Of a stretch of 64,000 nucleotides of DNA, positions 55,561-63,506 are shown one piece after another. Where the stretch lies: positions 1-64,000 of the forward strand of contig DATGID010000080.1 in assembly GCA_035307385.1 (NCBI GenBank), read 5' to 3'. Source of the stretch: DATBHW01 sp035307385 (GTDB lineage Bacteria; Chloroflexota; Ktedonobacteria; Ktedonobacterales; DATBGS01). Below the pieces are notes generated by a model, which was not told the origin of the DNA, searched no databases, and saw only the letters and a program-made list of their open reading frames with translations. Both the position numbers and the translations under genes were made by a program. Every line of letters starts with the position of its first letter. Within the stretch, counting starts at the first letter, position 1.

Positions 55561-55683
55561 GCCCAACCAGGAAAACGTGAGGCGAGCGTGCCAACTGCCT
55601 GCCCACGATTTCTTTCTCTGGCTGGCTCGTTCGGCGCGTTCCCTCACCATACAGCGCGACAACCGCGCGAAAGGAACGAGCAT

Positions 55684-56340
55684 ATGGAACAGCCACAAGA
55701 GCAGCAAGCATCCATACCCAGCGCCGCACGCCCGATCATCAACATCATCGGAGACAAAGTGGCGCTTGGTCCCTGGAGCCGAGACCTGGTGCCCCTCTAT
55801 CATCGTTGGATGAACGACTTTGCTGTCCTGCGCACTCTTCGTATTCCACGGCCTTCGACGCTTCAAGAGACCGAAAGGTATTATGAGACCTGGATCGAGG
55901 AGGAACGCCAGCGCACCGCCGCCTACTTCGCCATCTATGTTCGAGAAATCTTGCAGCCCATTGGCATCGTTGATCTGGGGAATATCAATTACCGCGACAG
56001 CAGCGCGGATTTCGGCATCGAGATCGGCGAAGCCGACTATCGGGGACGCGGCTATGGCACCGAAGCCACGCGCCTGATTCTTGATTACGCCTTCACAGCG
56101 CTGGGACTGCACAGCGTTGCGCTGGAGACCTGGGAATATAATCTGGCTGCCAGACGCGCCTATGCCAAAGCGGGTTTTCAAGAAGTGGGCAGACGACGCC
56201 AGGCCAAGTTCTTTGCAGGGAAGTTGTGGGATATTATCTACATGGATTGTCTATCCACGGAGTTTATCAGCCCTGTGCTGAGCAAGATGCTGGTGCCCGA
56301 TGCGCCGCGCCAGACAACGGTGCAGGAGCAAACCGAATAG
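55684..56340 (+). CDS. GNAT family acetyltransferase (RimJ/RimL-like)
   Basis: 218 residues. The RimJ/RimL-type GNAT domain starts with KVALGPWSRDLVPLYHRWMND. The acetyl-CoA loop is ADYRGRGYGTEATRLILDYAF, and the closing NLAARRAYAKAGFQEVGRRR is standard for the family. The frame is open back to 55270, but ATG 55684 with AAGGAACGAGC upstream gives the normal N-terminus and the upstream frame lies in the structured leader. Substrates of relatives include ribosomal protein N-termini, spermidine and antibiotics. The long leader suggests conditional expression. Confidence 0.88.
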   Translation: MEQPQEQQASIPSAARPIINIIGDKVALGPWSRDLVPLYHRWMNDFAVLRTLRIPRPSTLQETERYYETWIEEERQRTAAYFAIYVREILQPIGIVDLGNINYRDSSADFGIEIGEADYRGRGYGTEATRLILDYAFTALGLHSVALETWEYNLAARRAYAKAGFQEVGRRRQAKFFAGKLWDIIYMDCLSTEFISPVLSKMLVPDAPRQTTVQEQTE

Positions 56341-56346
56341 AGGGTT

Positions 56347-56385
56347 TTCAGCCGCTCGTTGGGGCAGCCCCAACGAGCGGCTGAA
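56347..56385. terminator. Bidirectional hairpin between convergent genes
   Basis: 19-bp perfect arms (TTCAGCCGCTCGTTGGGGC) around one A, 6 nt after the acetyltransferase stop and 3 nt before the end of the NHL gene. TTTT precedes it on the plus strand, which gives A4 there and a U-run for minus-strand transcripts. Confidence 0.8.
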
Positions 56386-56388
56386 GCG

Positions 56389-57939
56389 CTATGCTTGCTC
56401 TGCCTCGGTGTTGCCCGCGAAGCCTGGCTCTGGCAGGCAGAAGAACGGCGAGCATAATTCTTTAATGGTCAACGTCGAGACGGTTTTGCTTGCCAGATCA
56501 ACGACGCGGATGGCGTGGTTGTTGGTGTCGGCGATAAAGAGGCACTGCCCCGCGAAGCTCAGGCCGCCCGGCTCATAGAAGCGCGGCTGCTCACCATCAT
56601 CCTTCCCCGGCTTGCCATCGCCCAGGAAGCTGCTGGCCCGGCGCGTTTCGGGGTCCACGGTCCTGATTTTGTGGTTGTAGGTGTCGGCGACGTACACCGT
56701 GCCATCATGGGCGGCCACCCCCAGCGGATGCTGGAAGCGCGCCAGATCGCCCAGACCATCCACATCACCAAACTGGAACAAATCACCGCCCGCGATGGTG
56801 GTTACCTTGATCTCGTCGCCCAGCGTCACGCGGCGGATGCTGCTGATCTCGCTGTCGGCGACGTACAATACGTTCCCATCCGTCGCCAGGCCGCTTGGCT
56901 GAGCGAAGGCGGCGCGCCTGCCCACGTCATCGATGCGCGCCTCGCGTCCGCTTCCGGCAACATGGCGCAGTTCGTCTTTGGCAGGATCATACAGCCAGAG
57001 CATATGACATCCCGCCATCGCAATGTAGAGCAGGTCATCCACAAAGCACACATCCCAGGGCGAGTTGAGCGGCTGCTCGCGCGCCGGAGCCGTCAGATTC
57101 GGCCCAATTCCCTGTTCGCCTGTGCCCGCCACGGTGCTGACGGTGCGCGCCTTCAGGTCCAGCCGCCGCAGCAGGTGATTGTCGGTGTCGGCCACGTAGA
57201 GCCAATCGTGTTCAGCATCCAACGCCAGCCCCTGCGGATTGTGGAACGTCGCCTCCTCGAAGGAACCATCATCAGCGCCCGCCGTGCCGGTGCCAATCGT
57301 CTCCAGCAGCGCGCCATCCGGCGTGGCGATAACGACGCGATGATGCCCGCTGTCGCTGATAAAGAGGCGCTTGCTCGCCTCGTCGGCCAGCACCTTACCA
57401 GGATAGGACAGCGGCGTATCGATGATCGTGTCGCTTTCCAGGTGGACGGGCAGCGGTGTCTCGTTGAGCATTCCGGCCACCGAATAGGCGTTCAGCGCCG
57501 CGTCAATCACGGTATCTAGCTGCTCACGGTGGCCCTCGCCAGAGACCGAACCAAGCAGATAGCCTGAGGGGTCCACCAGCACCACCGTCGGCCAGCCGCG
57601 CACCGCGTAGGCGTTCCAGAGACGGTGATTGACATCGACCACCACCGGATGCGTAATGCCATAGCGCAGAATGGCGTTGCGGATGTTGTCGATGTCCTGC
57701 TCGTTTTCAAACTTGGCCGAATGCACGCCAATCACCACCAGCGGCTGACCAGCATACTTCTCTTCCAGATACTTGAGGTCCGGCAGGACATGCATGCAGT
57801 TGATGCAGCAGTAGGTCCAGAAATCCAGCAGCACCAGCTTGCCCTTGAGGTCGGCCAGCGTCAAGGGATGGTCGGTATTCAACCAGGCCGCGCCGTTCAG
57901 TTCGGGCGCGCGCACTGGCTCGCGTTCGATAGTTGCCAT
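56389..57939 (-). CDS. Thioredoxin-NHL repeat protein (NHLRC2-like)
   Basis: 516 residues. The N-terminal thioredoxin-like/TlpA domain (about 15-165) has LLDFWTYCCINCMHVLPDL with the redox pair CINC and LVDPSGYLLGSVSGEG. From about 180 to the end, repeated NHL blades form a beta-propeller, with elements such as VADTDNHLLRRLDL, VADSEISSIRRVTL, VADTYNHKIRTVDP and IADTNNHAIRVVDL. The NHLRC2 family keeps this order; its substrate is unknown. No signal peptide is seen. It follows the xdhC genes, separated by a 58-bp palindrome. Confidence 0.92.
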   Translation of the reverse strand: MATIEREPVRAPELNGAAWLNTDHPLTLADLKGKLVLLDFWTYCCINCMHVLPDLKYLEEKYAGQPLVVIGVHSAKFENEQDIDNIRNAILRYGITHPVVVDVNHRLWNAYAVRGWPTVVLVDPSGYLLGSVSGEGHREQLDTVIDAALNAYSVAGMLNETPLPVHLESDTIIDTPLSYPGKVLADEASKRLFISDSGHHRVVIATPDGALLETIGTGTAGADDGSFEEATFHNPQGLALDAEHDWLYVADTDNHLLRRLDLKARTVSTVAGTGEQGIGPNLTAPAREQPLNSPWDVCFVDDLLYIAMAGCHMLWLYDPAKDELRHVAGSGREARIDDVGRRAAFAQPSGLATDGNVLYVADSEISSIRRVTLGDEIKVTTIAGGDLFQFGDVDGLGDLARFQHPLGVAAHDGTVYVADTYNHKIRTVDPETRRASSFLGDGKPGKDDGEQPRFYEPGGLSFAGQCLFIADTNNHAIRVVDLASKTVSTLTIKELCSPFFCLPEPGFAGNTEAEQA

Positions 57940-57962
57940 CGTCTCTTCTCACTTTCACAAGC

Positions 57963-58020
57963 GACAGGGTGCATGCAGCCACCGGAGCGCATGCGCTCCG
58001 GTGGCTGCATGCACCCTGTC
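57963..58020. terminator. 58-bp perfect palindrome after the XdhC gene
   Basis: 29-nt arms, exact reverse complements with no spacer (left arm begins GACAGGGTGCATGCAGCCAC), 6 nt beyond the stop of the XdhC gene and before the NHL start. There is no T-run. Confidence 0.85.
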
Positions 58021-58026
58021 ATCGAT

Positions 58027-58806
58027 TTATTTCGTCTGCCAGGCTGCGGCGGAGCGCTCGCGGCCATGCCGCGCAGCCACGATTTCAGCCATGATCGCCA
58101 GGGCCATCTCTTCGGGCGAAACCGCGCCAATATTCAGGCCAATGGGGCCATGAATACGCGCAAGCTGCTCATCGGTGATGCCCTGCTGGCGCAGGCGCTC
58201 GTTGCGTTCCTCGCCAGTCTTGCGGCTGCCTATCGCGCCAATGTAGCCCACATCGCTGTTGAGCAAGACACGCAGCGTCGGCTCGTCGAACTTGGGGTCG
58301 TGTGTCAGCACGGCGGCGGCGGTTGCCACATGTAGAGGAATCGTCTTGCCGAGCACTTCATCCGGCCATTCGCAGATGACCTCATCGGCGTGCGGGAAAC
58401 GTTCGCGGGTGGCAAAGACGGCGCGCGCATCCACCACGATCACCCGATAACCCAGCGTTTTGCCAAAGGTCGTCAGCGGGATGGCGATGTGCCCAGCGCC
58501 CACAATGACCAGCTTGTGCGGCGGCGGAAAGGCTTCGATAAAGACCTCTGCCGTTTCACTTTGTGCCGGGTCGCTGGCTTCTGGCGCATAGGTGATCGTT
58601 TTGGCCGCGCCCTGCCAGATCATCGGGTGCGCATCCGCAGCCACCCGCGCATCAAGCGTCGCGTTCCCCAGCGTGCCCTGCGTTTCGCCATCCTGAAAGA
58701 CCAGCAGCTTTGCGCCCGTCGTTCCAGCGCCGCCAAGCAGTGTGGCAAGCGCCACGGGGCGCTCCTGGGCTAAACTGGCTTTGAGGGTTTCATAGATTTC
58801 AGCCAT
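58027..58806 (-). CDS. XdhC/CoxF-type molybdenum hydroxylase maturation protein
   Basis: 259 residues. The N-terminal XdhC/CoxI part (about 1-65) is followed by a C-terminal Rossmann domain with LVIVGAGHIAIPLTTFGKTLG (nucleotide loop), VVDARAVFATRERFP and AVLTHDPKFDE. YIGAIGSRKTGEERNERL and HGPIGLNIGAVSPEEMALAIMAEI are its signature C-terminus. XdhC binds molybdenum cofactor, promotes its sulfuration and inserts it into xanthine-dehydrogenase-type enzymes. The catalytic subunits are not in the window. It follows a shorter paralogue by 23 nt. Confidence 0.93.
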   Translation of the reverse strand: MAEIYETLKASLAQERPVALATLLGGAGTTGAKLLVFQDGETQGTLGNATLDARVAADAHPMIWQGAAKTITYAPEASDPAQSETAEVFIEAFPPPHKLVIVGAGHIAIPLTTFGKTLGYRVIVVDARAVFATRERFPHADEVICEWPDEVLGKTIPLHVATAAAVLTHDPKFDEPTLRVLLNSDVGYIGAIGSRKTGEERNERLRQQGITDEQLARIHGPIGLNIGAVSPEEMALAIMAEIVAARHGRERSAAAWQTK

Positions 58807-58829
58807 CGGTTGTCTCTCCGATCAGCCTG

Positions 58830-59147
58830 CTACCAGTCCAACCGCTCCACAAACACTTTGATCTCGCCGCCGCAGGAAAGGCCAATCTTTTCCAGATTCT
58901 CCTCTTCGCTGATGCCGAAGGTCAACATCTGCGGCTTGCCGGTCCTGATGACCTCTTCAGCCGCCGTAATCACGGCTGGCTCGACACAGCCGCCGCTGAC
59001 CGAGCCGCTGACCGAGCCGCGCTCGCTGACGGCCAGCTTGGAGCCTTCTTGACGCGGCGCAGAGCCAACTACGGTGGTCACGGTTGCCACGGCCACGCGC
59101 TCGCCCTGCGCGCGCCACTTTTCTACGTCGGGCAGAATGTCTTTCAT
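58830..59147 (-). CDS. Short XdhC/CoxI N-terminal domain protein
   Basis: 105 residues consisting only of the XdhC_CoxI domain: ATVTTVVGSAPRQEGSKLAV, then GSVSGSVSGGCVE with the conserved Cys, and FGISEEENLEKIGLSCGGEI with the second conserved Cys. No Rossmann part is present. Cox clusters often encode the N-terminal and C-terminal parts separately (CoxI and CoxF). The full XdhC next door carries both, so this may work as a partner or a regulator. GGAGG lies a few nt before the ATG. Confidence 0.88.
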   Translation of the reverse strand: MKDILPDVEKWRAQGERVAVATVTTVVGSAPRQEGSKLAVSERGSVSGSVSGGCVEPAVITAAEEVIRTGKPQMLTFGISEEENLEKIGLSCGGEIKVFVERLDW

Positions 59148-59309
59148 GGGTGCCGCCTCCTCCTGATAAGAGTCTTGCGTGAGTCCCGAAACGTTACGGT
59201 ACTATCGAACTTCTATCTGGCTGCCTGATTGGAGCGATATAGTTGGCTGCTTCCCCTCTTCCAGGCACAGGCTGTATTCACCAAAGGTGACTGTAAACAT
59301 CCGGCGTCC

Positions 59310-60620
59310 TCACCGCCGCGCCTGGGCCGCCTGTCCCCGGCGGCTGGGGCGGCTATCGTCAATCTGTTCCAGCACTTTGCCCAGTTCCAGCAGGCTATCC
59401 AGGCTGTGGGCCGAAAGAAAATCATCGATGAACGGCAAAGCGGTTTTCATGCCAATTGTGACGGGTCGATAATCGGAGGAACCCAGCAGCGGATTCAGCC
59501 AGATCAGACGGTGGCTGCTGTGTTGCAGGCGATCCATCTCGGCTTTCAGCACTTCCGGCTCGCCGCGGTCCCAGCCGTCGCTGATGATCAACACCACCGC
59601 GCCATGTCCTAGCACGCGCCGCGCCCAGCGATAGTTGAAGTCGCGCAGGCATTCGCCAATGCGCGTGCCGCCCGACCAGTCTTGCACATTCTTGGAGACA
59701 TCGCGCACGGCGTCGTCCACATCGCGCTTGCGAAGCTGGCGCGTGATGCGCGTCAGCCGCGTGCCAAAGACAAAGGCTTCGGTATTTTGCAAGCCGCTGG
59801 AGATGGTGTGAATGAAATGCAGCAGCAGGCGCGAATAGAGGCTCATCGAGCCGCTGATGTCGCAGATAATGACCAGGGGACGCGGCTTGCGCTTGATTCT
59901 GCGCCAGGTTAGCTCCATCAACTCGCCGCCATATTTCATGTTGCGGCGCACGATGCGCCGCAGGTCGGGATAGTCGCCTTTGCGCGCGGGAGCCTTGCGC
60001 CGCGTGGGGCGCTCGCCCAGATGCCAGCGCATCTCGGCCATCAGGCGTTTAGCCTCTTGCATTTCCTCCCAGCTATAGGACTCAAAGTCCTTGTGGCGCA
60101 GTTGTTCAATCGCGCTAAAAGCTGTACCCTGGGCCTCGTCGTCATCGTCGTCGTTGTCGTCGCTCTGCTCCACCTGGTCCGATGGGCGGCCCTGGCCTGG
60201 CTCACGCTGGGGCTGCATCAACTGGCGCGTCAGCCGCGCGGCCTGCGCCTCCAGTTCCTGGCGTTCGCGCGGCGGCAGACGCAAAGGGCTGCCACGGCGA
60301 CCATCGTCGCTCTTGACAGAGGCATTATCGCCCAGCTTGCTCAGCCGGTGCTTCATCTGCCAGAAGTAGAAAAATGCCTGATCAAAGAGCGGCTCTTGCT
60401 CGTGGCGCGAGAGCAAGGTGCATTTGAGGGCATGATAGAAATCCTCGCGCTTCTTCACGTCGATCAAGGCAATCGTTTGCGAGGCTTCCACCATGCGACC
60501 TGGCCCAACGTCCAGGCCCATATCCCAGAGCAGCCGCCCAAACTCGACCAGCTTGCGCTGAAGCTGCTGGCCGCGCTCCAGATCATGTTCGGTGAGCAGC
60601 ACATCGTCGTTTTCTGCCAT
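59310..60620 (-). CDS. CoxE-like VWA domain protein
   Basis: 436 residues. The N-terminal 200 residues are helical and charged, with an acidic run (DDNDDDDDEAQ) near 160. The C-terminal von Willebrand A domain has the MIDAS motif VIICDISGSMSLYSRL, TRLTRITRQLRKRDVDD and AVVLIISDGWDRGEPEVL. CoxE proteins work with the MoxR ATPase CoxD to insert the copper-sulfur site of CO dehydrogenase, or similar. ATG 60620 has GGAAG 7 nt upstream. An esterase gene separates it from the MoxR gene. Confidence 0.9.
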   Translation of the reverse strand: MAENDDVLLTEHDLERGQQLQRKLVEFGRLLWDMGLDVGPGRMVEASQTIALIDVKKREDFYHALKCTLLSRHEQEPLFDQAFFYFWQMKHRLSKLGDNASVKSDDGRRGSPLRLPPRERQELEAQAARLTRQLMQPQREPGQGRPSDQVEQSDDNDDDDDEAQGTAFSAIEQLRHKDFESYSWEEMQEAKRLMAEMRWHLGERPTRRKAPARKGDYPDLRRIVRRNMKYGGELMELTWRRIKRKPRPLVIICDISGSMSLYSRLLLHFIHTISSGLQNTEAFVFGTRLTRITRQLRKRDVDDAVRDVSKNVQDWSGGTRIGECLRDFNYRWARRVLGHGAVVLIISDGWDRGEPEVLKAEMDRLQHSSHRLIWLNPLLGSSDYRPVTIGMKTALPFIDDFLSAHSLDSLLELGKVLEQIDDSRPSRRGQAAQARR

Positions 60621-60634
60621 CTGTTTGCTTCCGA

Positions 60635-61696
60635 TCAAGCGCTGGCGTTGGCCGAGCCAAACTGCGCCTCCAGGCCACGCCAGACATCATCGCGCCAGGA
60701 CGTATAGTTGTGTTCGCCGGAATATTCCCGATAGGTGACAGTATAACCCTTTGCCTGCAACAGAGCGCCCATCTGGCGGTTGACCGTCACCAGCCATTCC
60801 AACTGTCCGACATCCATCCAGATGGAGAGCGGCTTCACATCCTCTTGCCCAAGCGTCTCAAAAAGTGCGCCAGCAAAGTCTGCCACATGCGGATTGCCAA
60901 ACGCTCCGGACTGGCTCAAGACGTGCCCGAACACTTCAGGAACGCGCAGGCCAGCATACAGCGCCATCAGCCCGCCCATCGACGCGCCCAGCACGCCATA
61001 CGCGCCGGGGAATCTCTCGATGTCCACCAGATGCAGTTTTTCGCGCGCCAGCGGCAAGACATGGCGCAGCAAAAACGCAATCGTGTTGTCATTGCACCGA
61101 TATTCTGCAATACGAGCCTGCCCGCCATGCGCCACCAACGCCAGCGCCAGCGGCCCAATGCGTCCCTGCGCGAAGAGGTTATCAACAATAGCGGTCAGCC
61201 GCGCCCGCCGCCGGTAATCCTGCCCATCGAAGACAACCAGCAGCGGCGCGGGGTCGCTGGTTGGCGGCTGGTAAAGCGCGACCTCGCGTTTGCCGCCTGC
61301 TATCAATTCCCCGCCTTCTACGCTGTGCCTGGTGAGCCTGCCACGCGGCGTGCCACGCTTCACATGGGTCAGCGGCGTGGGCACGGAATCAGGCATGCGA
61401 AAGAATTGATTCCACTTGCCCAGACCATTATCGACCAGGCGCGGGTTCCACACGTCGCGCGGATGTCTATCGCCATCGATATAGGTGTATTCGATATAGG
61501 CATCGCTGGGCAGCGTCACCCGCTGTATCCAGACCTCTGGCGCTATCTGTACCAGTTCAGTCGACTTCTCGTTCCCACGGCCCCAGCTATTGAAATCGCC
61601 GATGAGGCGCGGAGCGTGCGTGCCACGCCAGACGAAGGTCACGGTTTCGCCATCAATGAGCGGCGTCCCCTCGCGCTCGGCACGCTCCAGCAGCAT
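60635..61696 (-). CDS. Esterase (enterochelin esterase-like, D-family)
   Basis: 353 residues. The N-terminal beta-sandwich (CBM48/E-set-like) has VTFVWRGTHAPRLIGDFNSWG. The C-terminal alpha/beta hydrolase (esterase D/Fes-like) has LLVVFDGQDYRRRARLTAI, the nucleophile GASMGGLMALYAG, DVGQLEWLV and a catalytic-type EYSGEHNYTSWRDD. It is probably a cytoplasmic serine esterase; there is no signal peptide. Its position between moxR and the VWA gene, 14 nt before the latter, is unusual for a cox maturation cluster and may be a passenger. Confidence 0.88.
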   Translation of the reverse strand: MLLERAEREGTPLIDGETVTFVWRGTHAPRLIGDFNSWGRGNEKSTELVQIAPEVWIQRVTLPSDAYIEYTYIDGDRHPRDVWNPRLVDNGLGKWNQFFRMPDSVPTPLTHVKRGTPRGRLTRHSVEGGELIAGGKREVALYQPPTSDPAPLLVVFDGQDYRRRARLTAIVDNLFAQGRIGPLALALVAHGGQARIAEYRCNDNTIAFLLRHVLPLAREKLHLVDIERFPGAYGVLGASMGGLMALYAGLRVPEVFGHVLSQSGAFGNPHVADFAGALFETLGQEDVKPLSIWMDVGQLEWLVTVNRQMGALLQAKGYTVTYREYSGEHNYTSWRDDVWRGLEAQFGSANASA

Positions 61697-61754
61697 CTCA
61701 ACCGAAACGCTGGTCAGAGTCCTTGATATATCCGTTGTTACACCCGCCCCATCT

Positions 61755-62666
61755 CTACGCGCCCAACACTTTATGAATCAGCTTACTCAGGGCGTTGCCG
61801 TTATTGACCTTCTGAATGTCGTCCTGATATTTCAGCAGCGCGCCCAGCGTCTCGCGCACCGGGCCTTCCTGCAACTCCTGAACCTCCAGCGTCACCAGCG
61901 AACTGACCCAATCCAGCGTTTCGGCAATGCCCGGCGACTTGAACAGGTCCATCGCGCGCAGTTCTTTCACGAAGAGGCAGACCTGCCGCGCCAGCTTTTC
62001 GCTGGCTTCGGGCGCTTTCGCCAGCACAATCGCCAGTTCTTTTTCCAGTGTTGGATAGTCAATCCAATAGTACAGACAGCGGCGGCGCAGCGCGTCGTGA
62101 ATCTCGCGCGTGCGGTTGGAGGTGATGATGACGACGGGCGGCTCCGGCGCGGTGAGTGTGCCGATTTCCGGCACCGTCACCTGAAAATCCGAAAGGATTT
62201 CCAGCAGAAACGCCTCGAACTCTTCGTCGCTGCGGTCAAGCTCGTCGATCAGCAGGACCGGCGCTTTCTCATTGGTGGGGTCAATCGCCTCCAGCAGCGG
62301 GCGGCGAATCAAAAACTCCGGACCAAAGATATCTTGCATGGCCGCGTCATTCTTCGCGCCGCTGGCCTCCAGCAGCCGGATATGCAGCATCTGGCGCGTA
62401 TAGTTCCATTCATAGACTGCCGTATTGACATCAATGCCCTCGTAGCATTGGAGGCGAATCAGCCGGGTATCCAACATGGCGGCAAGCACCTTGGCGATTT
62501 CGGTCTTGCCCACGCCCGCCTCGCCTTCCAGCAGCAAGGGCTTGTGACGCTTGAGCGCCAGATAAATGGTCGTCGCCAGGCTGCGATCAGCGATGTAACG
62601 CTGGGCAGACAGCGCGGCGAGCACATCATCGATTGAGGCGGGAAGCGTTTGCTCTCGTTGTTCCAC
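61755..62666 (-). CDS. MoxR-family AAA+ ATPase (CoxD-like)
   Basis: 303 residues from GTG 62666, which has GGAGG 4 nt upstream; the frame is open to 62774 without a ribosome site. Walker A is LLEGEAGVGKTEIAKV, Walker B VLLIDELDRSDEEFEAFLLE, sensor 1 VVIITSNRTREIHDALRRR, and YWIDYPTLEKELAIV is the MoxR pattern. MoxR ATPases act with VWA proteins as metal-insertion chaperones. The VWA partner is two genes downstream, which with XdhC implies a cox/xdh maturation block. Confidence 0.95.
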   Translation of the reverse strand: MEQREQTLPASIDDVLAALSAQRYIADRSLATTIYLALKRHKPLLLEGEAGVGKTEIAKVLAAMLDTRLIRLQCYEGIDVNTAVYEWNYTRQMLHIRLLEASGAKNDAAMQDIFGPEFLIRRPLLEAIDPTNEKAPVLLIDELDRSDEEFEAFLLEILSDFQVTVPEIGTLTAPEPPVVIITSNRTREIHDALRRRCLYYWIDYPTLEKELAIVLAKAPEASEKLARQVCLFVKELRAMDLFKSPGIAETLDWVSSLVTLEVQELQEGPVRETLGALLKYQDDIQKVNNGNALSKLIHKVLGA

Positions 62667-62778
62667 GTGGCCTCCAGAGGGGAAAAGAATCTCTGTCTGT
62701 AATGAGTACAGGGGAAAGTTACTCCTCCTATTGTACCACAGCCGCGAGGAGCAGACTTCCCCTGATGCAGGCAAGCCG

Positions 62779-63171
62779 TTAGTTGGAAATGATTTTCTCT
62801 GGATGCAGCACCACCAGCACGCGGGCGGGATCGTCGCCTATCGCCTTGAGCCGTTGCTCAAGCTGGTCGGCAGGCACGTATTTCTGGATGATGGGCCGCG
62901 CGCCTTCGCCAACATCCTGCTCGATGATCTCGGCTCGTCCGTAGGCCGCCACATATTTGTGCATTCGCAGGTCATCGACAATCAGCGAGATATCGGGATG
63001 GCGTTTGATGTTCCAATACTTGGCGCGCTCTTTCGTGGTGCAGAACAAAAAGTTCGCCCCATCCCAGGCATACCAGACGGGCGTAAGCTGCGGCCCACCT
63101 TCAGCCCGATCAACGCCCACAATTGCGTTATTTGCCTGTGAAAGCAAGGCTTGCATCTCGCCCTCGGTCAT
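62779..63171 (-). CDS. Pyridoxamine 5'-phosphate oxidase-like (PPOX) protein
   Basis: 130 residues of the split-barrel flavin-binding fold. GGPQLTPVWYAWDGANFLFCT and RAKYWNIKRHPDISLIVDD are the usual PPOX class elements found in F420- or FMN-dependent enzymes. GRAEIIEQDVGE marks the end of the barrel. The cofactor cannot be fixed from sequence. Its ATG overlaps the stop of the SelW-like gene by 4 nt, so translation is coupled. Confidence 0.85.
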   Translation of the reverse strand: MTEGEMQALLSQANNAIVGVDRAEGGPQLTPVWYAWDGANFLFCTTKERAKYWNIKRHPDISLIVDDLRMHKYVAAYGRAEIIEQDVGEGARPIIQKYVPADQLEQRLKAIGDDPARVLVVLHPEKIISN

Positions 63172-63467
63172 CCCTGCTGCTCCGTGTTCTGAGCCGTGAC
63201 CGGCTGTGCCGCTGAAGCCTCCTGGTGGCGGCGCACGGCGTCGATAATCTTGCTGTGCTCGGGAAAGCCATCATCGCGGTACATCGAATGCACCAGTTCG
63301 CCGTCGACGGCCACCTCGAAAGAGCCGTCGTACCAGGGGACAATGGCAATCTCCGCAAGCTCATGACGGAACGCCTTCATCAAGGCTTCCGTCAGCGCCA
63401 GGGTTTGGGGTTCGTAGCCACATTCCGAGCAGTAGGTAATCGTCACTTTTACCAATCGCTTCGCCAT
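63168..63467 (-). CDS. SelT/SelW/Rdx-family redox protein
   Basis: 99 residues with a thioredoxin-like fold. The redox motif is C13-S-E-C16 in TYCSECGYEPQTLAL, where selenoproteins of this family carry Cys-x-x-Sec. The later GSFEVAVDGELVHSMYRDDGFPEHSKI is cut as VAVDGELVHSM and GFPEH in the family pattern. No UGA is present in the motif, so it is a cysteine homologue. ATG 63467 has GGAGGAAA upstream. It is coupled to the PPOX gene. Confidence 0.9.
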   Translation of the reverse strand: MAKRLVKVTITYCSECGYEPQTLALTEALMKAFRHELAEIAIVPWYDGSFEVAVDGELVHSMYRDDGFPEHSKIIDAVRRHQEASAAQPVTAQNTEQQG

Positions 63468-63506
63468 ATTTCCTCCTCTTGAGAGAGGCGCTCAGAGTAC
63501 GCGGCC

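Noticed and set aside
55270..55683. Long in-frame extension of the GNAT protein
   Set aside because: It runs through a promoter, two hairpins and a T-run; the residues do not match the family, and ATG 55684 has its own ribosome site.
58990..59015. 12-bp tandem repeat in the short XdhC gene
   Set aside because: It encodes the normal GSVSG repetition before the conserved GGCVE motif; not a sign of expansion by itself.
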